64,000 nucleotides of DNA from Pseudomonas plecoglossicida NBRC 103162 = DSM 15088 (GCF_000730665.1 NZ_BBIV01000017.1:1-64000), one strand, 5' to 3'. Shown: positions 11,947 to 21,904, numbered from the stretch's first letter. Numbers and translations are program-made. The notes: generated by a model not told the origin, from the letters alone.

Positions 11947-12647
11947 TCCTTGGGCATCGCCGCCAGCACGTCGTTGTAGGCCTTAGACAGGCGCTCGAAC
12001 CACGGCGCCTCGGGCACGACTTCGTGCAAGGCGATATGACTGTCGGCCCGGCAGCGTTGCCCCAGCTCGCAACACTCATTGAAGCGGTTGACCGCGGCGA
12101 CCATCGACTCGCGCTCGTTATCCAGCAGCAGCGCACCATGTACCAGCACCACCGGACGCTTGCCGCCCAGCCCCTGGCGCCAGCGCTGAGCCGTACCGAC
12201 CAGCTTGCGGCCATTGAGATTGACGTTGTAGCGGCCATCGCAGAATGCACCGTCGATCTCGCCTACCGAAGCCACACCGCCCCATTCGCGCAACACATCG
12301 CACAGTGGCAGGCACAAGCGCTCGTAGGCGTTTTCAATGCGGCCGTGATCGCCTTCGCTGCGCGGAGCCACATAAACCAGGGCGACGTTCACCGTCGAAT
12401 GGGACTGCGGCACCGGCTCGCCACCGGTTTCCCGCAGCAGCACCGGCCAGCCGGCAATGGCCAGCTCCGCACAGGCCGCTTCGAAATTGTCCAGACGGCT
12501 CATGCGCCGGGGCATGACCAGGGCGTGATCGGTGGGGCGCCAGAACAGCACACCGCACTCGCGCTCGCCGCGGCATACGGCAGCCAGCAGATCCTGTTCG
12601 GCGTGCAGGCCTTGTTCGACGGTAAGGGCCAGGGGTTGATCGGTCAT
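11943..12647 (-). CDS. Lipoate--protein ligase A-fold protein (LplA/BPL family)
   Basis: 234-residue protein of the biotin/lipoate ligase fold. Supporting segments are [36 protein letters not shown], the [20 protein letters not shown] block and [14 protein letters not shown]. The GAFCDGRYN block matches the lipoyl-binding GSFCxGxYD of the family. The invariant lysine (K in [11 protein letters not shown]) is present. The start at ATG 12647 (MTDQPLAL) follows GGTGGATC. Whether it ligates lipoate, transfers octanoate or is specialised cannot be read. Its stop overlaps the vfr stop by four bases tail to tail. Confidence 0.78.
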   Translation of the reverse strand: MTDQPLALTVEQGLHAEQDLLAAVCRGERECGVLFWRPTDHALVMPRRMSRLDNFEAACAELAIAGWPVLLRETGGEPVPQSHSTVNVALVYVAPRSEGDHGRIENAYERLCLPLCDVLREWGGVASVGEIDGAFCDGRYNVNLNGRKLVGTAQRWRQGLGGKRPVVLVHGALLLDNERESMVAAVNRFNECCELGQRCRADSHIALHEVVPEAPWFERLSKAYNDVLAAMPKD

Positions 12648-12681
12648 TGATCCACCTTCAGATAGGGTTTTCTCTGCGCAC

Positions 12682-12705
12682 AAAAAAGCCGGCATGAGCC
12701 GGCTT
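12682..12705 (-). terminator. Terminator of trpGDC
   Basis: On the minus strand AAGCCGGC, loop TCAT and the complement are followed by TTTTTTG, starting about 8 bases after the trpC stop. Confidence 0.88.
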
Positions 12706-12713
12706 CGTTGCAA

Positions 12714-13547
12714 TCAGTCCAGTTGTTTGGCGGTCGGCTTCACCTGTTCGGGGAAGAACAACCGCTGCAGTTCCAGCCCTGGCTGCTCGGCGCGCATGAA
12801 CGCCTCGCCGACCAGGAATGAATACACCTCGTTGATTTCCATCAGCTCGACATCGGCGCGGTTGAGAATGCCGCTCTCGGTAATGGCCAGGCGGTCGCGC
12901 GGAATGCGCGGCAACAGGTCGAGGGTGGTCTCCAGGCGGACGTCGAAGGTGTGCAGGTTGCGATTGTTGACGCCGACCAACGGTGTATCGAGGGTCTTCA
13001 ATGCACGCTCGAGCTCATCGCCGTCATGCACTTCGACCAGCACGTCCAAGCCGACGTCCTTGGCCGTGGCGGCCAGCTCGGCCATTTTCACGTCATCCAG
13101 CGCCGACACGATCAGCAATACGCAATCGGCACCGAGTGCCCGGGCCTCGACGATCTGGTACGGGTCGACCATGAAGTCCTTGCGGATGACCGGCAGCGAA
13201 ACCGCCGCGCGGGCTTGTTGCAGGTAGGCATCTGCGCCCTGGAAGTAGTCCACATCGGTCAGCACCGACAGGCAGGTCGCCCCGCCCTTTTCGTAGCTGA
13301 CGGCAATGTCCGCAGGCACGAAGTTCTCGCGGATCACGCCTTTGCTCGGCGACGCCTTCTTGATTTCGGCGATCACCGCCGGCTGCTTGTGTTTGGCCTG
13401 CTCGATGAGCGCCTTGGCGAAGCCACGCGGCGCATCGGCCGCCTTGGCCAGACGCTCCAGTTCGGCAAGGCTGACGCGTGCACTGCGTTCGGCCACTTCC
13501 TGGAACTTGCGGGCAATGATCCTTTCCAGCACCGTCGGCACACTCAT
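12714..13547 (-). CDS. trpC: Indole-3-glycerol phosphate synthase
   Basis: Closes the indole ring from CdRP. The 277-residue TIM barrel shows [17 protein letters not shown] near residue 57, the diagnostic catalytic Lys and phosphate-loop motif. [22 protein letters not shown] and [13 protein letters not shown] follow. It is monofunctional, not fused to TrpF. It overlaps trpD by four bases (ATGA), so translation is probably coupled. Confidence 0.98.
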   Translation of the reverse strand: MSVPTVLERIIARKFQEVAERSARVSLAELERLAKAADAPRGFAKALIEQAKHKQPAVIAEIKKASPSKGVIRENFVPADIAVSYEKGGATCLSVLTDVDYFQGADAYLQQARAAVSLPVIRKDFMVDPYQIVEARALGADCVLLIVSALDDVKMAELAATAKDVGLDVLVEVHDGDELERALKTLDTPLVGVNNRNLHTFDVRLETTLDLLPRIPRDRLAITESGILNRADVELMEINEVYSFLVGEAFMRAEQPGLELQRLFFPEQVKPTAKQLD

Positions 13548-14593
13548 GCTTCGTTCTCCACCTTGAATACAGCGGTAAAGGCACCCAACTCCTGCAGCTT
13601 CTCCCAGGCCAGGCCGGTGTGCAGGACGTCATGGGCCAGTTCCACACCGGCCTTGAGGCTCATGGCATGGTCAGCGGCGTACAGCGCCGCGCCCGCGTTG
13701 AGCACGATCATCTCGGCCGCTTTCTGGCCGTTTTCGGTCTTGCGCCGTCCCAGGGCATCGCGGATCAGCTCCAGCGACGCCTGCGGGTTCTCGACGGCCA
13801 GGCCATGCAGGCTCTGGCTCTTCATGCCGAGGTCTTCCGGCTCGACCCAGTATTCGGTGATTTCGTCGTTCTTCAGCTCGGCGACAAAGGTCGGCGCAGC
13901 CAGGCTGAACTCGTCCAGTCCGTCCTTCGAATGCACCACCAGCACATGCTTGCTCCCGAGGCGCTGCAGCACTTCGGCCAGCGGGCGGCACAAGGCTTGG
14001 GTGAATACGCCGACGACCTGGTGTTTTACCCCGGCCGGATTCGTAAGCGGGCCGAGCATGTTGAACAGGGTACGCAGGCCCAGGTCACGACGCGGGCCGG
14101 CCGCGTACTTCATGGCGGTGTGGTGGCTTTGCGCGAACATGAAACCGATGCCGAGGCTGTCGATGCAGCGCGCCACCTGGACCGGCGTCAGGTTCAGGTA
14201 GATGCCTGCGGCCTCCAGCAGGTCGGCGCTACCGCTCTTGCCGGACACCGCGCGGTTGCCATGCTTGGCGACCGTGCAGCCTGCAGCTGCAAGCACGAAC
14301 GAGGATGCAGTGGAAACGTTGAAGATGTTGGCGCCGTCACCGCCGGTACCGACGATATCGACCACGCCATCGAGATTCTTCAGCTCGACCTTGTCGGCCA
14401 GCTCGCGCATCACCGATACCGCACCGACGATCTCGTCGATGCTCTCGCTCTTCATGCGCATGCCCATCAGGAAGGCACCGATCTGCGCCTCACTGCACTG
14501 ACCGGTCATGATCTGGCGCATGACGTCGCGCATTTCCTCGGTACTGAGGTCCAGGTGACCGACGATGCGGCTCAACGCATTCTTGATATCCAT
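13544..14593 (-). CDS. trpD: Anthranilate phosphoribosyltransferase
   Basis: Transfers phosphoribose to anthranilate, second tryptophan step after anthranilate formation. The 349-residue product carries [20 protein letters not shown], the PRPP/magnesium loop, then [30 protein letters not shown] is also conserved. There is no fused glutaminase domain; TrpG is encoded separately nine bases upstream. Length is normal. Confidence 0.98.
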   Translation of the reverse strand: MDIKNALSRIVGHLDLSTEEMRDVMRQIMTGQCSEAQIGAFLMGMRMKSESIDEIVGAVSVMRELADKVELKNLDGVVDIVGTGGDGANIFNVSTASSFVLAAAGCTVAKHGNRAVSGKSGSADLLEAAGIYLNLTPVQVARCIDSLGIGFMFAQSHHTAMKYAAGPRRDLGLRTLFNMLGPLTNPAGVKHQVVGVFTQALCRPLAEVLQRLGSKHVLVVHSKDGLDEFSLAAPTFVAELKNDEITEYWVEPEDLGMKSQSLHGLAVENPQASLELIRDALGRRKTENGQKAAEMIVLNAGAALYAADHAMSLKAGVELAHDVLHTGLAWEKLQELGAFTAVFKVENEA

Positions 14594-14602
14594 GATCGAT
14601 CC

Positions 14603-15196
14603 TTAGCGGCGGCCGCCGGTCTGCTTGAGGAAGTTGGCGAACAGCTCGTGGCCCTGCTCGGTGAGGATGGATTCGGGGTGGAACTGCACCCCTTCGATAT
14701 TCAGCGTCTTGTGACGCAAACCCATGATCTCGTCGACCGAGCCGTCTTCGAAAGCGGTCCAGGCAGTCACTTCCAGGCAATCCGGAAGGGTTTCGCGCTT
14801 GACCACCAGGGAATGGTAGCGGGTTACCGTCAGCGGGTTGTTGAGGCCGGCGAACACGCCGAGGTCGCGATGGTGCACCGGGCTGGTCTTGCCGTGCATA
14901 ACCTGACGGGCACGCACCACGTCACCGCCAAAGGCCTGGCCGATGGACTGGTGGCCCAGGCAAACGCCGAGGATCGGCAGCTTGCCGGCGAAATGCAGGA
15001 TGGCCTCGATGGATACACCCGCTTCGCTCGGGGTGCACGGGCCTGGGGAAACGACGATGCGTTCGGGGTTGAGGGCTTCGATCTGGGCGATGGTCATTTC
15101 ATCGTTGCGAATGACCTTCACCTCGGCACCCAACTCGCCAAGGTATTGAACGACGTTGTAGGTGAATGAGTCGTAATTGTCGATCATCAGTAACAT
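14603..15196 (-). CDS. trpG: Anthranilate synthase glutaminase subunit
   Basis: Supplies ammonia from glutamine to TrpE, which is encoded about 1.4 kb away on the same strand. The class I glutaminase triad is visible: Cys in [12 protein letters not shown], and His-x-Glu in VQFHPESIL. The product has 197 residues. TrpG of pseudomonads can also serve as PabA. The gene is preceded by a Trp-rich leader peptide and hairpin (15295-15407), so attenuation is the likely control. Confidence 0.98.
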   Translation of the reverse strand: MLLMIDNYDSFTYNVVQYLGELGAEVKVIRNDEMTIAQIEALNPERIVVSPGPCTPSEAGVSIEAILHFAGKLPILGVCLGHQSIGQAFGGDVVRARQVMHGKTSPVHHRDLGVFAGLNNPLTVTRYHSLVVKRETLPDCLEVTAWTAFEDGSVDEIMGLRHKTLNIEGVQFHPESILTEQGHELFANFLKQTGGRR

Positions 15197-15294
15197 CGGC
15201 TGAACCTCTTGAATCTACTGACTTTGAATTCGAACCTTCCCCGGCCACGCACGCATGTGGGTGTTCAGGCAAACAGGAAGGTAAACGGGGGCGG

Positions 15295-15309
15295 GCCGGA
15301 CAGGCCGGC
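15295..15309 (-). promoter_or_regulatory. Hairpin after the trpG leader peptide (attenuator candidate)
   Basis: On the minus strand GCCGG, loop CCTGT, then CCGGC, beginning 11 bases after the leader stop and followed by CCGCCCCCG and TTTA. The U-run is weak, so a classical terminator is not certain. The equivalent stretch after the gph stop is clearly similar in sequence. Confidence 0.45.
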
Positions 15310-15320
15310 AGGGGATAAAG

Positions 15321-15407
15321 TCAGGCGCGCCAACGCCAACGGGCGTGGGCCTTGATTACGCGCATCAAGAGTTTGCTGACGATCAACACAGGGTAGGTCT
15401 CGCTCAT
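15321..15407 (-). CDS. trpL: trp leader peptide upstream of trpGDC
   Basis: A 28-residue reading frame starting ATG and ending in ARWRWRA before TGA, with two Trp codons separated by one Arg near its end, as expected of a ribosome-stalling leader. It lies about 125 bases before trpG on the same strand. Its last ten codons match the C-terminal end of the gph product upstream of trpE (VIKA, then ARWRWRA, in both). Attenuation of trpE and trpGDC has been reported in P. putida. The ribosome-binding site is poor by eye (CCGGGA). Confidence 0.75.
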   Translation of the reverse strand: MSETYPVLIVSKLLMRVIKAHARWRWRA

Positions 15408-15546
15408 ACGTCCCGGCACAGTAGCCTACCGGCGCGGCGGGCGCAATATGCCCGTAAACACAGGGAAACGAATGGACTTGGCAGGCTTGCCCAGCGATTT
15501 GCTAAGGTCGATCAGGTTGTCCTCATAAAAAAAAGGATGTTCATCG

Positions 15547-16520
15547 ATGCGCCAAGCTCCGCCGCTGCGTTTCACCGTCGCCTCGTTGGCCCTTGCCTGC
15601 AGCCAGGCGTTCGCCGTGCCTTCGCCCTACTCCACGCTGATCGTGTTCGGTGACAGCCTCAGCGACGCGGGGCAGTTTCCCGACCTGACCGGCGGCACCC
15701 CTGGCGCACGTTTCACCAACCGCGATGCGCAGGGCAATTTCGCGCCCGTATCGCCCATGATCCTCGGCGGCAAACTGGGCTTCGGCACCAGCGAACTGGG
15801 CCCCTCGACCTCTCCAGGCAACCTGGCCAGGGGCCTTGCCGACGGCAACAACTGGGCTGTCGGTGGCTACACCACCGGACAGATCCTGGCATCGATCACC
15901 GACACCTCCGAAACCGTGATCCCGCCTGGCCAGCCAGGTGCCGGCCAGGTGCTGCGAGAACGGCCCGGCTACCTCGCCAACGGCCTGCGGGCCGATCCTG
16001 ACTCGGCGTCAACGAGCGCAGCGAGAAGGGCGACAGCGATGGCGAAGCCTGGGCCGTCACCGCTCGGCTGGGCTACAACCTGGCGGCCGAGGCCAGCATC
16101 TGGCAGCTGGCCCCGTTCATCAGCGCCGACTATGCGCGGGTGAAGGTCGATGGCTATGACGAAAAGAGCGCGCGCTCTACGGCGTTGGGCTTCGACGACC
16201 AGGAACGCACGTCGCGGCGCCTGGGCCTGGGCATGCTCGGCAGCGTGCAAGTGCTACCGAGTACCCGGCTGTTCGCCGAAGTGGCGCAGGAACATGAGTT
16301 CGAGGATGACCAGCAGGATGTGACCATGCACCTGGCGACGCTGCCGGCCAATGACTTTACCCTGACCGGGTACACGCCACACAGTGACCTGACCCGGGCC
16401 AGCCTGGGCGTGAGCCATGAACTGGCGGCGGGGGTGCATCTGCGGGGGAACTACAACTGGCGCAAGAGTGACGAGCTGACCCAACAGGGCGTGAGCCTGG
16501 GTGTCAGCGTCGACTTTTGA
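15547..16520 (+). pseudogene. estP: GDSL esterase autotransporter (EstA/EstP type), internally deleted and frameshifted
   Basis: The first frame gives a signal peptide ([17 protein letters not shown]) and the GDSL lipase block [14 protein letters not shown], continuing through [15 protein letters not shown] to LRADP near 16003. From about 16006 the autotransporter barrel resumes in a different frame ([18 protein letters not shown]) and runs to a terminal VSLGVSVDF at 16520, the expected outer-membrane ending with Phe. The catalytic His/Asp part of the esterase and the start of the barrel are missing. Intact relatives are about 630 residues, so I estimate some 900 bases were lost. The first frame stops at 16143, so no functional autotransporter can be made. 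Confidence 0.88.
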
Positions 16521-16570
16521 ACCTGTGGGAGCCACAGGGGTCCACAGGGTTATGCAACGCTCCTGTCGGC

Positions 16571-18052
16571 TTACTTGGCGCTGGTCTGCTCGGCCAACGC
16601 CACCGCACGGAACATCGCCCGGCGCTTGTTGATGGTTTCCTCCCACTCCAGCGCCGGCACCGAGTCGGCAACGATGCCACCGCCGGCCTGCACGTGCAGT
16701 TCGCCGTCCTTGATCACGGCCGTACGAATCGCGATCGCGGTATCCATGTTGCCGTTCCAGGCGAAATAGCCCACCGCACCACCATAGACGCCGCGCTTGA
16801 CCGGCTCCAGTTCGTCGATGATCTCCATCGCGCGGATCTTCGGCGCGCCGGAGAGCGTGCCCGCCGGAAGAATCGCCCGAAGCGCATCCATGGCAGTCAG
16901 GCCTTCGCGCAATTGGCCCGTGACGTTGGACACGATGTGCATCACGTTCGAATAACGCTCGATCACCATCTTCTCGGTCAGGCGTACGCTGCCGGTCGAC
17001 GACACCCGACCCACATCGTTGCGGCCCAGGTCGATGAGCATCAGGTGCTCGGCAATTTCCTTCTCGTCGGACAGCAGGTCGTCTTCCAGCGCCCGGTCCG
17101 CTTCCTCGGTGGCCCCACGCGGGCGCGTGCCGGCGATAGGACGCACGGTGACCAGGTTGTCCTCCACCCGCACCAGCACTTCAGGCGAGCTGCCGACCAC
17201 GTGGAAGTCGCCAAAGTTGAAGAAGTACATGTACGGCGTCGGGTTGAAGCAGCGCAGCGCCCGGTACAGGTCGATGGGCGCGGCCTTGAAATCGATCGAC
17301 ATGCGTTGCGACGGCACCACTTGCATGCAGTCGCCCGCCAGGATGTATTCCTTGATGCGCCCTACCGCGTTCTCGTAGTCGTCACGGGTGTAGCTGGAGC
17401 GGAACTCAGGCTCGGCTGCCATCGGGCCGCTCAGGTCCAGGCCGCGACGTGGCGTGATTGGCTGACGCAGGGTCTCCAGCAACGCTTGCAGGCGCGCCTG
17501 GCCCTGTTCGAAGGCCTGCTCCTGGGCCGGGTCGACCAGCACGATGGCGTGCATCTTGCCCGCCAGGTTGTCGAACACCACGACAGCGTCGGAAACCATC
17601 AACAGAATGTCCGGCACGCCCAGTGGATCCGGGTTCGGGCTGGCGCCCAGGCGTTTCTCCACATAGCGCACGCAGTCGTAGCCGAAGTATCCCACCAGGC
17701 CACCGTTGAAGCGTGGCAGGCCGGGGATGTCGGCGACCTTGTAGCGGTCCTTGAAGGTTTCGACGAAAGCCAGCGGATCCTCGACCTCGTGGCTTTCCAC
17801 CTCGACGCCATCCTGCAGGATGCTGACGTGGTAGCCGTGCACGCGCATCACGGTGCGCGACGGCAGGCCGATCATCGAGTAACGGCCCCACTTCTCCCCG
17901 CCCTGCACCGATTCGAGCAGGTAGGTATTGGGCTGGTCGGCCAGTTTCAGGTAGATCGACAGCGGCGTGTCGAAGTCGGCCAGGGTTTCGCAGGCCAGGG
18001 GAATGCGGTTGTAGCCGGCAGCGGCCAGGCGCAGGAATTCTTCGCGGGTCAT
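16571..18052 (-). CDS. trpE: Anthranilate synthase component I
   Basis: Chorismate to anthranilate with ammonia from TrpG, feedback-inhibited by tryptophan. The 493-residue product has the N-terminal LLES block (YLLESVQGG) of the tryptophan site. Its catalytic C-terminal part contains PSPYMYF-type [34 protein letters not shown] and [23 protein letters not shown] at 18052 (MTREEFLRL) is chosen over 18076. The distance from the gph stop is 70 bases, containing a hairpin that resembles the one before trpG. Separate location from trpGDC is normal for pseudomonads. Confidence 0.97.
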   Translation of the reverse strand: MTREEFLRLAAAGYNRIPLACETLADFDTPLSIYLKLADQPNTYLLESVQGGEKWGRYSMIGLPSRTVMRVHGYHVSILQDGVEVESHEVEDPLAFVETFKDRYKVADIPGLPRFNGGLVGYFGYDCVRYVEKRLGASPNPDPLGVPDILLMVSDAVVVFDNLAGKMHAIVLVDPAQEQAFEQGQARLQALLETLRQPITPRRGLDLSGPMAAEPEFRSSYTRDDYENAVGRIKEYILAGDCMQVVPSQRMSIDFKAAPIDLYRALRCFNPTPYMYFFNFGDFHVVGSSPEVLVRVEDNLVTVRPIAGTRPRGATEEADRALEDDLLSDEKEIAEHLMLIDLGRNDVGRVSSTGSVRLTEKMVIERYSNVMHIVSNVTGQLREGLTAMDALRAILPAGTLSGAPKIRAMEIIDELEPVKRGVYGGAVGYFAWNGNMDTAIAIRTAVIKDGELHVQAGGGIVADSVPALEWEETINKRRAMFRAVALAEQTSAK

Positions 18053-18097
18053 GGGTAGCCTCGTGGCAAGCAGCAATAGGGTCGGGCAAGCGGACGG

Positions 18098-18113
18098 GCC
18101 GGCAGGCGCCGGC
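18098..18113 (-). promoter_or_regulatory. Hairpin between gph and trpE (attenuator candidate)
   Basis: GCCGGC, four-base loop, GCCGGC, nine bases after the gph stop. The minus-strand sequence from the stop through this hairpin aligns with that following the trpG leader, including the TGACTT start and the CCGGCCCG end. The lack of a T-run leaves the mechanism open. Confidence 0.45.
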
Positions 18114-18122
18114 GGGCAGAAG

Positions 18123-18941
18123 TCAGGCGCGCCAGCGCCAACGGGCCAGGGCCTTGATGACTTTCATCCAGAATTTGCCAGTGACCGCCACGGTGGACTC
18201 TCTGTCGTGTGAGGCTTGAAGGTCCGCCAACGTTATCCCAGTGGCCGGGTCTGCGCAACCTGGCAGCAGCGCGCGCAGGTCGTCGACCACCAGGTTCGGC
18301 GACTCTTCGTCGATCGGCCGGCCATGGTTGTAGCCATAGCTCAGGCCGACGCACTGCACACCGGCGGCCTTGGCCGCCAGCACATCACTGCGCGAATCAC
18401 CGACGAACAGCGACTGCTGCGGGCTGACCCCGGCCATCTGCATGACGAACAACAGCGCTGCCGGGTCGGGCTTTTTCTGCGGCAGGGTATCGCCGCCGAT
18501 GATCCAGCGGAAATAGCGGCCGATCTTCATCTGGTCCAGCAGCGGCGCGACAAAGCGTTCGGGCTTGTTGGTGATCAGCGCCATTTCCACACCCTGTTTC
18601 TGCAACCAGCGCAGGGTGTCTTTCACACCGGGATAGACCACGGTGAGCTCATGGCTCTCGGCATAGGCGTCCATGAACAGCGCCAGGCCCTGTTCGGCCA
18701 GTGCGTCGTCCACGCCATCATGCTCGATACCACCGGCCAGGGCGCGGCGCACCAGTACCTGGGCGCCGTTGCCGACCCAGTGGCGGACCGCTTCGAGGCC
18801 GGCGGGCGGGCGCCCGAGTTCGAGCAGCATGCGGTCCACGGCCGCGGCCAGGTCTGGCACGGAGTCGATCAGGGTACCGTCCAGATCGAACATCACCAGC
18901 CTGGGCAGCGCTCCCGGGAACAGCTGCTCGAAGCCGCTCAT
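18123..18941 (-). CDS. gph: Phosphoglycolate phosphatase with a trp-leader-like C-terminal tail
   Basis: HAD phosphatase that removes 2-phosphoglycolate, 272 residues. HAD motif I is [14 protein letters not shown], motif II is ALITNKPE and motif IV lies in [15 protein letters not shown]. The enzyme core ends near residue 245. The last approximately 25 residues (VAVTGKF onward, ending ARWRWRA) match the trpG leader peptide, so this tail may act as the trpE leader. The start overlaps the rpe stop by four bases, so rpe-gph-trpE reads as one transcription unit. Confidence 0.95.
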   Translation of the reverse strand: MSGFEQLFPGALPRLVMFDLDGTLIDSVPDLAAAVDRMLLELGRPPAGLEAVRHWVGNGAQVLVRRALAGGIEHDGVDDALAEQGLALFMDAYAESHELTVVYPGVKDTLRWLQKQGVEMALITNKPERFVAPLLDQMKIGRYFRWIIGGDTLPQKKPDPAALLFVMQMAGVSPQQSLFVGDSRSDVLAAKAAGVQCVGLSYGYNHGRPIDEESPNLVVDDLRALLPGCADPATGITLADLQASHDRESTVAVTGKFWMKVIKALARWRWRA

Positions 18942-19612
18942 GGGCGGGCCTGGGCCAGTTCGGCGCGCATCCTGGCGATGACTTCCTGGTAGTCCGGAGC
19001 GTTGAAGATCGCCGAGCCGGCCACGAAGGTGTCGGCGCCAGCGGCAGCGATCTCGCGGATGTTGTTGACGTTGACGCCGCCGTCGATCTCCAGACGGATG
19101 TCGCGGCCACTGGCATCGATCAGGGCACGGGCTTCGCGCAGCTTGTCGAGGGTGCCAGGGATGAACTTCTGCCCGCCGAAGCCTGGGTTGACGCTCATCA
19201 GCAAGACCATGTCGATCTTGTCCATCACGTACTTCAGGGCATCCAGGCTAGTTGCCGGGTTGAACACCAGGCCGGCCTTGCAGCCACCGTCCTTGATCAG
19301 CTGCAGCGAGCGGTCGACATGCTGCGAGGCTTCCGGGTGGAAGGTGATGTAGGTGGCGCCGGCTTCGATGAAGTCGCCGATGATGCGGTCGACCGGGCTG
19401 ACCATCAGGTGCACGTCGATCGGCGCGGTCACGCCGTACTTGCGCAGGGCGGTGCAGACCATCGGGCCGATGGTCAGGTTGGGGACGTAGTGGTTGTCCA
19501 TTACGTCGAAGTGAACGATGTCGGCCCCGGCGGCCAGCACCTTGTCGACGTCCTCGCCCAGGCGGGCGAAGTCGGCGGAGAGAATGGAGGGGGCAATAGC
19601 GTAGGGCTGCAT
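18938..19612 (-). CDS. rpe: Ribulose-phosphate 3-epimerase
   Basis: Interconverts ribulose-5-phosphate and xylulose-5-phosphate. The 224-residue TIM barrel begins [20 protein letters not shown]. Family signatures include [17 protein letters not shown] (metal and catalytic residues), [27 protein letters not shown] and [12 protein letters not shown]. The frame is open to 19753 but family homology begins at 19612. Its link to the trp pathway is through pentose phosphate supply for PRPP. Confidence 0.97.
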   Translation of the reverse strand: MQPYAIAPSILSADFARLGEDVDKVLAAGADIVHFDVMDNHYVPNLTIGPMVCTALRKYGVTAPIDVHLMVSPVDRIIGDFIEAGATYITFHPEASQHVDRSLQLIKDGGCKAGLVFNPATSLDALKYVMDKIDMVLLMSVNPGFGGQKFIPGTLDKLREARALIDASGRDIRLEIDGGVNVNNIREIAAAGADTFVAGSAIFNAPDYQEVIARMRAELAQARP

Positions 19613-19704
19613 GGCGCACCTGTTGGCAGAATCACGGTGGCGCGCATTGTAACTCAGGCAAGCGAATCGGGGCTGATTGACATCAACCCCGATCGTCACG
19701 TCTG

Positions 19705-20535
19705 TCAGCCCGGTTGCTGGGTGCGCAATTTCTCGCTGCGTCCGCGCAACCACTCCAGGGTCAGCAGCAACACCACCGAGAAGCCGATCAGCAGCGTTGC
19801 CGCCGCCGCGATGGTCGGGCTGAGGTTCTCGCGGATGCCGCTGAACATCTGCCGTGGCAAGGTCGCCTGCTCTGGGCCTGCGAGGAACAGCGTCACCACC
19901 ACTTCATCGAACGAGGTGGCAAAGGCGAACAGCGCGCCGGAGATGACCCCAGGGGCGATCAGTGGCAGGGTCACCCGACGGAAGGCCAACAACGGCGAGG
20001 CACCCAGGCTGGCCGCAGCGCGCACCAGGTTGTAGTTGAACCCCTGCAGGGTTGCCGACACGGTGATGATGACGAACGGTACGCCCAGCACCGCATGCAC
20101 CAGAATCAGCGAGATGAAGCTGTTACCCATGCCCAGCGGTGCGAAGAACAGGTAACTGGCCACACCGATGATCACCACCGGCACCACCATCGGCGAAATG
20201 ACCAGCGCCATCACCAGCGACTTGCCGGGGAAATCCCCCCGGGTCAGGCCGATCGACGCCAGGGTGCCGAATACCATGGCCAACAGCGTCGCCGCCGGGG
20301 CGACGATGATGCTGTTCTTCAGCGCCCGCATCCATTCTGCCGAGGAGAAGAAGTCCTGGTACCAATGCAGCGAGAAGCCCTGCAGCGGGTACACCAGGAA
20401 ACTGCCGCTGTTGAACGACAGCGGCACGATCACCAGCACCGGCAACACCAGGAACAACAGGATCAGGCCGCACAGAATGCGCAGGCTGTAGAACCACACC
20501 CGCTCCACGGGCGACATGTATGGGCTCAGCATCAC
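19705..20535 (-). CDS. agtD: ABC transporter permease (PotI/AgtD type)
   Basis: Second inner-membrane permease of a polyamine/amino-acid type ABC importer, 276 residues with about six hydrophobic segments. The EAA loop is [21 protein letters not shown]. Synteny with P. aeruginosa (agtA-agtB-agtC-agtD before rpe-gph-trpE) is the main reason for the name. It is the last gene of the operon, eight bases after agtC. A start at the second Met (20532) is equally possible. Confidence 0.82.
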   Translation of the reverse strand: MMLSPYMSPVERVWFYSLRILCGLILLFLVLPVLVIVPLSFNSGSFLVYPLQGFSLHWYQDFFSSAEWMRALKNSIIVAPAATLLAMVFGTLASIGLTRGDFPGKSLVMALVISPMVVPVVIIGVASYLFFAPLGMGNSFISLILVHAVLGVPFVIITVSATLQGFNYNLVRAAASLGASPLLAFRRVTLPLIAPGVISGALFAFATSFDEVVVTLFLAGPEQATLPRQMFSGIRENLSPTIAAAATLLIGFSVVLLLTLEWLRGRSEKLRTQQPG

Positions 20536-20543
20536 AAGGCTCC

Positions 20544-21791
20544 TCAGCTCAGGCGCAGACGGCTGGCGCCGACCAGCCAGCTATAGATCAGGTACAGCAG
20601 CACGGTCGCCAGCAGCAACAGCCCACCCAGCGCGGTGGCCATGCCCCAGTTGATGCTGGTGTTGGTGTAGAAGGCCACGAAGTAGCTGACCATCTGGTCG
20701 TTGGGGCTGCCGAGCAGCGCCGGAGTGATGTAGTAGCCGATAGCCAGGATGAACACCAGCAGGCAACCGGCACCCACGCCTGCGTAGGTCTGCGGGAAGT
20801 ACACGCGCCAGAAGCTGGCGAACGGGTGGCAACCGAGCGAGATTGCCGCGCGCATGTAGCTCGGCGAAATGCCTTTCATCACGCTGTACAACGGCAGGAT
20901 CATGAACGGCAGCAGAATGTGCACCATCGAGATGTACACGCCGGTGCGGTTGAACACCAGCTCCAGCGGCTGATCGATGATGCCCATGGCCATCAGCGCA
21001 CTGTTGATCAGACCGCCCGACTGCAGCAGCACGATCCACGCCGCCACCCGTACCAGGATCGAGGTCCAGAACGGCAACAGCACCAGGATCATCAGCAGGT
21101 TGCTCTGGCGGGTCGGCAGGTTGGCCAGCAAATAGGCCAGCGGGTATGCCAGCACCAGGCAGATGGCCGTGATCACCACCCCCATCCACAGTGTGCGGGT
21201 AAAGATGTCGAGGTAGATGGCCTGGTCAGGCGTGGCCTTGGCCAGCTCGCCGAGGTCATCGATACGGTGGTCGAGCGCCGCCAGCAGGTAGAACGGGGTC
21301 ACGGAACTGGTGTTGCGGCGAATCGCCTGCCAATAGGCCGGGTCACCCCAACGTTCGTCGAGGGCTTGCAAGGCATCTTTATAAGAAGCCGGCTCTGCCT
21401 TGAACGGCAGCGCCCGCGCAGTTTTCGCCAGCAGGCTGCGGTAGCCGGCCAGCTCCATGTTCAAGCGTTTGGAAAGATCGCCCAGGGTCTGGTTCTTGCG
21501 CGACTCGGCCAGGTCCTGACTCAGGGCCTTGTAGACCTCCTCACCCGGCAAGCTCTTGCCATCCCACTGGGCGATGGTCTCGACGGTGCGCGGCAAGCCG
21601 CCGACCACCTCCGGGTTGCCGACGCTCTTGTACAGCAGCGCCGCGATCGGCACCAGGAACACCAGCAGGAGAAACAGCGCCAGCGGCGCGATCAACGCCT
21701 GCGCCTTCCAGCGGTTGACCCGCTCGGCGTGCTTGAGGCGCTGCTTCAGATTTGGACCTGCGCCTTCATTGAGGGGCACTGCAATGGCCAT
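20544..21791 (-). CDS. agtC: ABC transporter permease (PotH/PotB/AgtC type)
   Basis: First permease of the importer, 415 residues, longer than the usual 280-320. The extra length lies in a soluble region between helix 1 (LIAPLALFLLLVFLVPIAALL) and the remaining helices. That region, residues 55-200, is Lys/Asp/Leu-rich and probably periplasmic. The EAA loop is MRAAISLGCHPFASFWRVYFP. ATG at 21791 is used; the frame extends to 21881 only into the neighbouring REP element. It is separated from agtB by 140 bases containing a REP pair. Confidence 0.85.
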   Translation of the reverse strand: MAIAVPLNEGAGPNLKQRLKHAERVNRWKAQALIAPLALFLLLVFLVPIAALLYKSVGNPEVVGGLPRTVETIAQWDGKSLPGEEVYKALSQDLAESRKNQTLGDLSKRLNMELAGYRSLLAKTARALPFKAEPASYKDALQALDERWGDPAYWQAIRRNTSSVTPFYLLAALDHRIDDLGELAKATPDQAIYLDIFTRTLWMGVVITAICLVLAYPLAYLLANLPTRQSNLLMILVLLPFWTSILVRVAAWIVLLQSGGLINSALMAMGIIDQPLELVFNRTGVYISMVHILLPFMILPLYSVMKGISPSYMRAAISLGCHPFASFWRVYFPQTYAGVGAGCLLVFILAIGYYITPALLGSPNDQMVSYFVAFYTNTSINWGMATALGGLLLLATVLLYLIYSWLVGASRLRLS

Positions 21792-21839
21792 GGCGAACTC
21801 CGCAAAACAGGCTGAAATTGGGGCTGCTGTGCAGCCTAT

Positions 21840-21904
21840 CGCCGGCAAGCCGGCCCCCACACCGTCACACTGTGACCTCACCTGTGGGAGCCGGCTTGCC
21901 GGCG
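21840..21904. repeat. REP pair inside the agt operon
   Basis: CGCCGGCAAGCCGGCCCCCACA at 21840-21861 and its near-exact inverse at 21883-21904, in the gap between agtB and agtC on the transcript. An mRNA hairpin here could protect upstream agtB message or reduce downstream permease expression. Confidence 0.87.

Larger units (their letters stand above)
15197..15546. other. trpG leader and esterase upstream region
   Basis: This 350-base interval separates divergent trpG and the esterase pseudogene. It holds the trpG leader peptide (15321-15407) and a GC-rich hairpin after it. Near the esterase start is an A-run (15527-15534) followed by AAGGATG as ribosome-binding site. I see no other coding signal in it. 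Confidence 0.7.
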
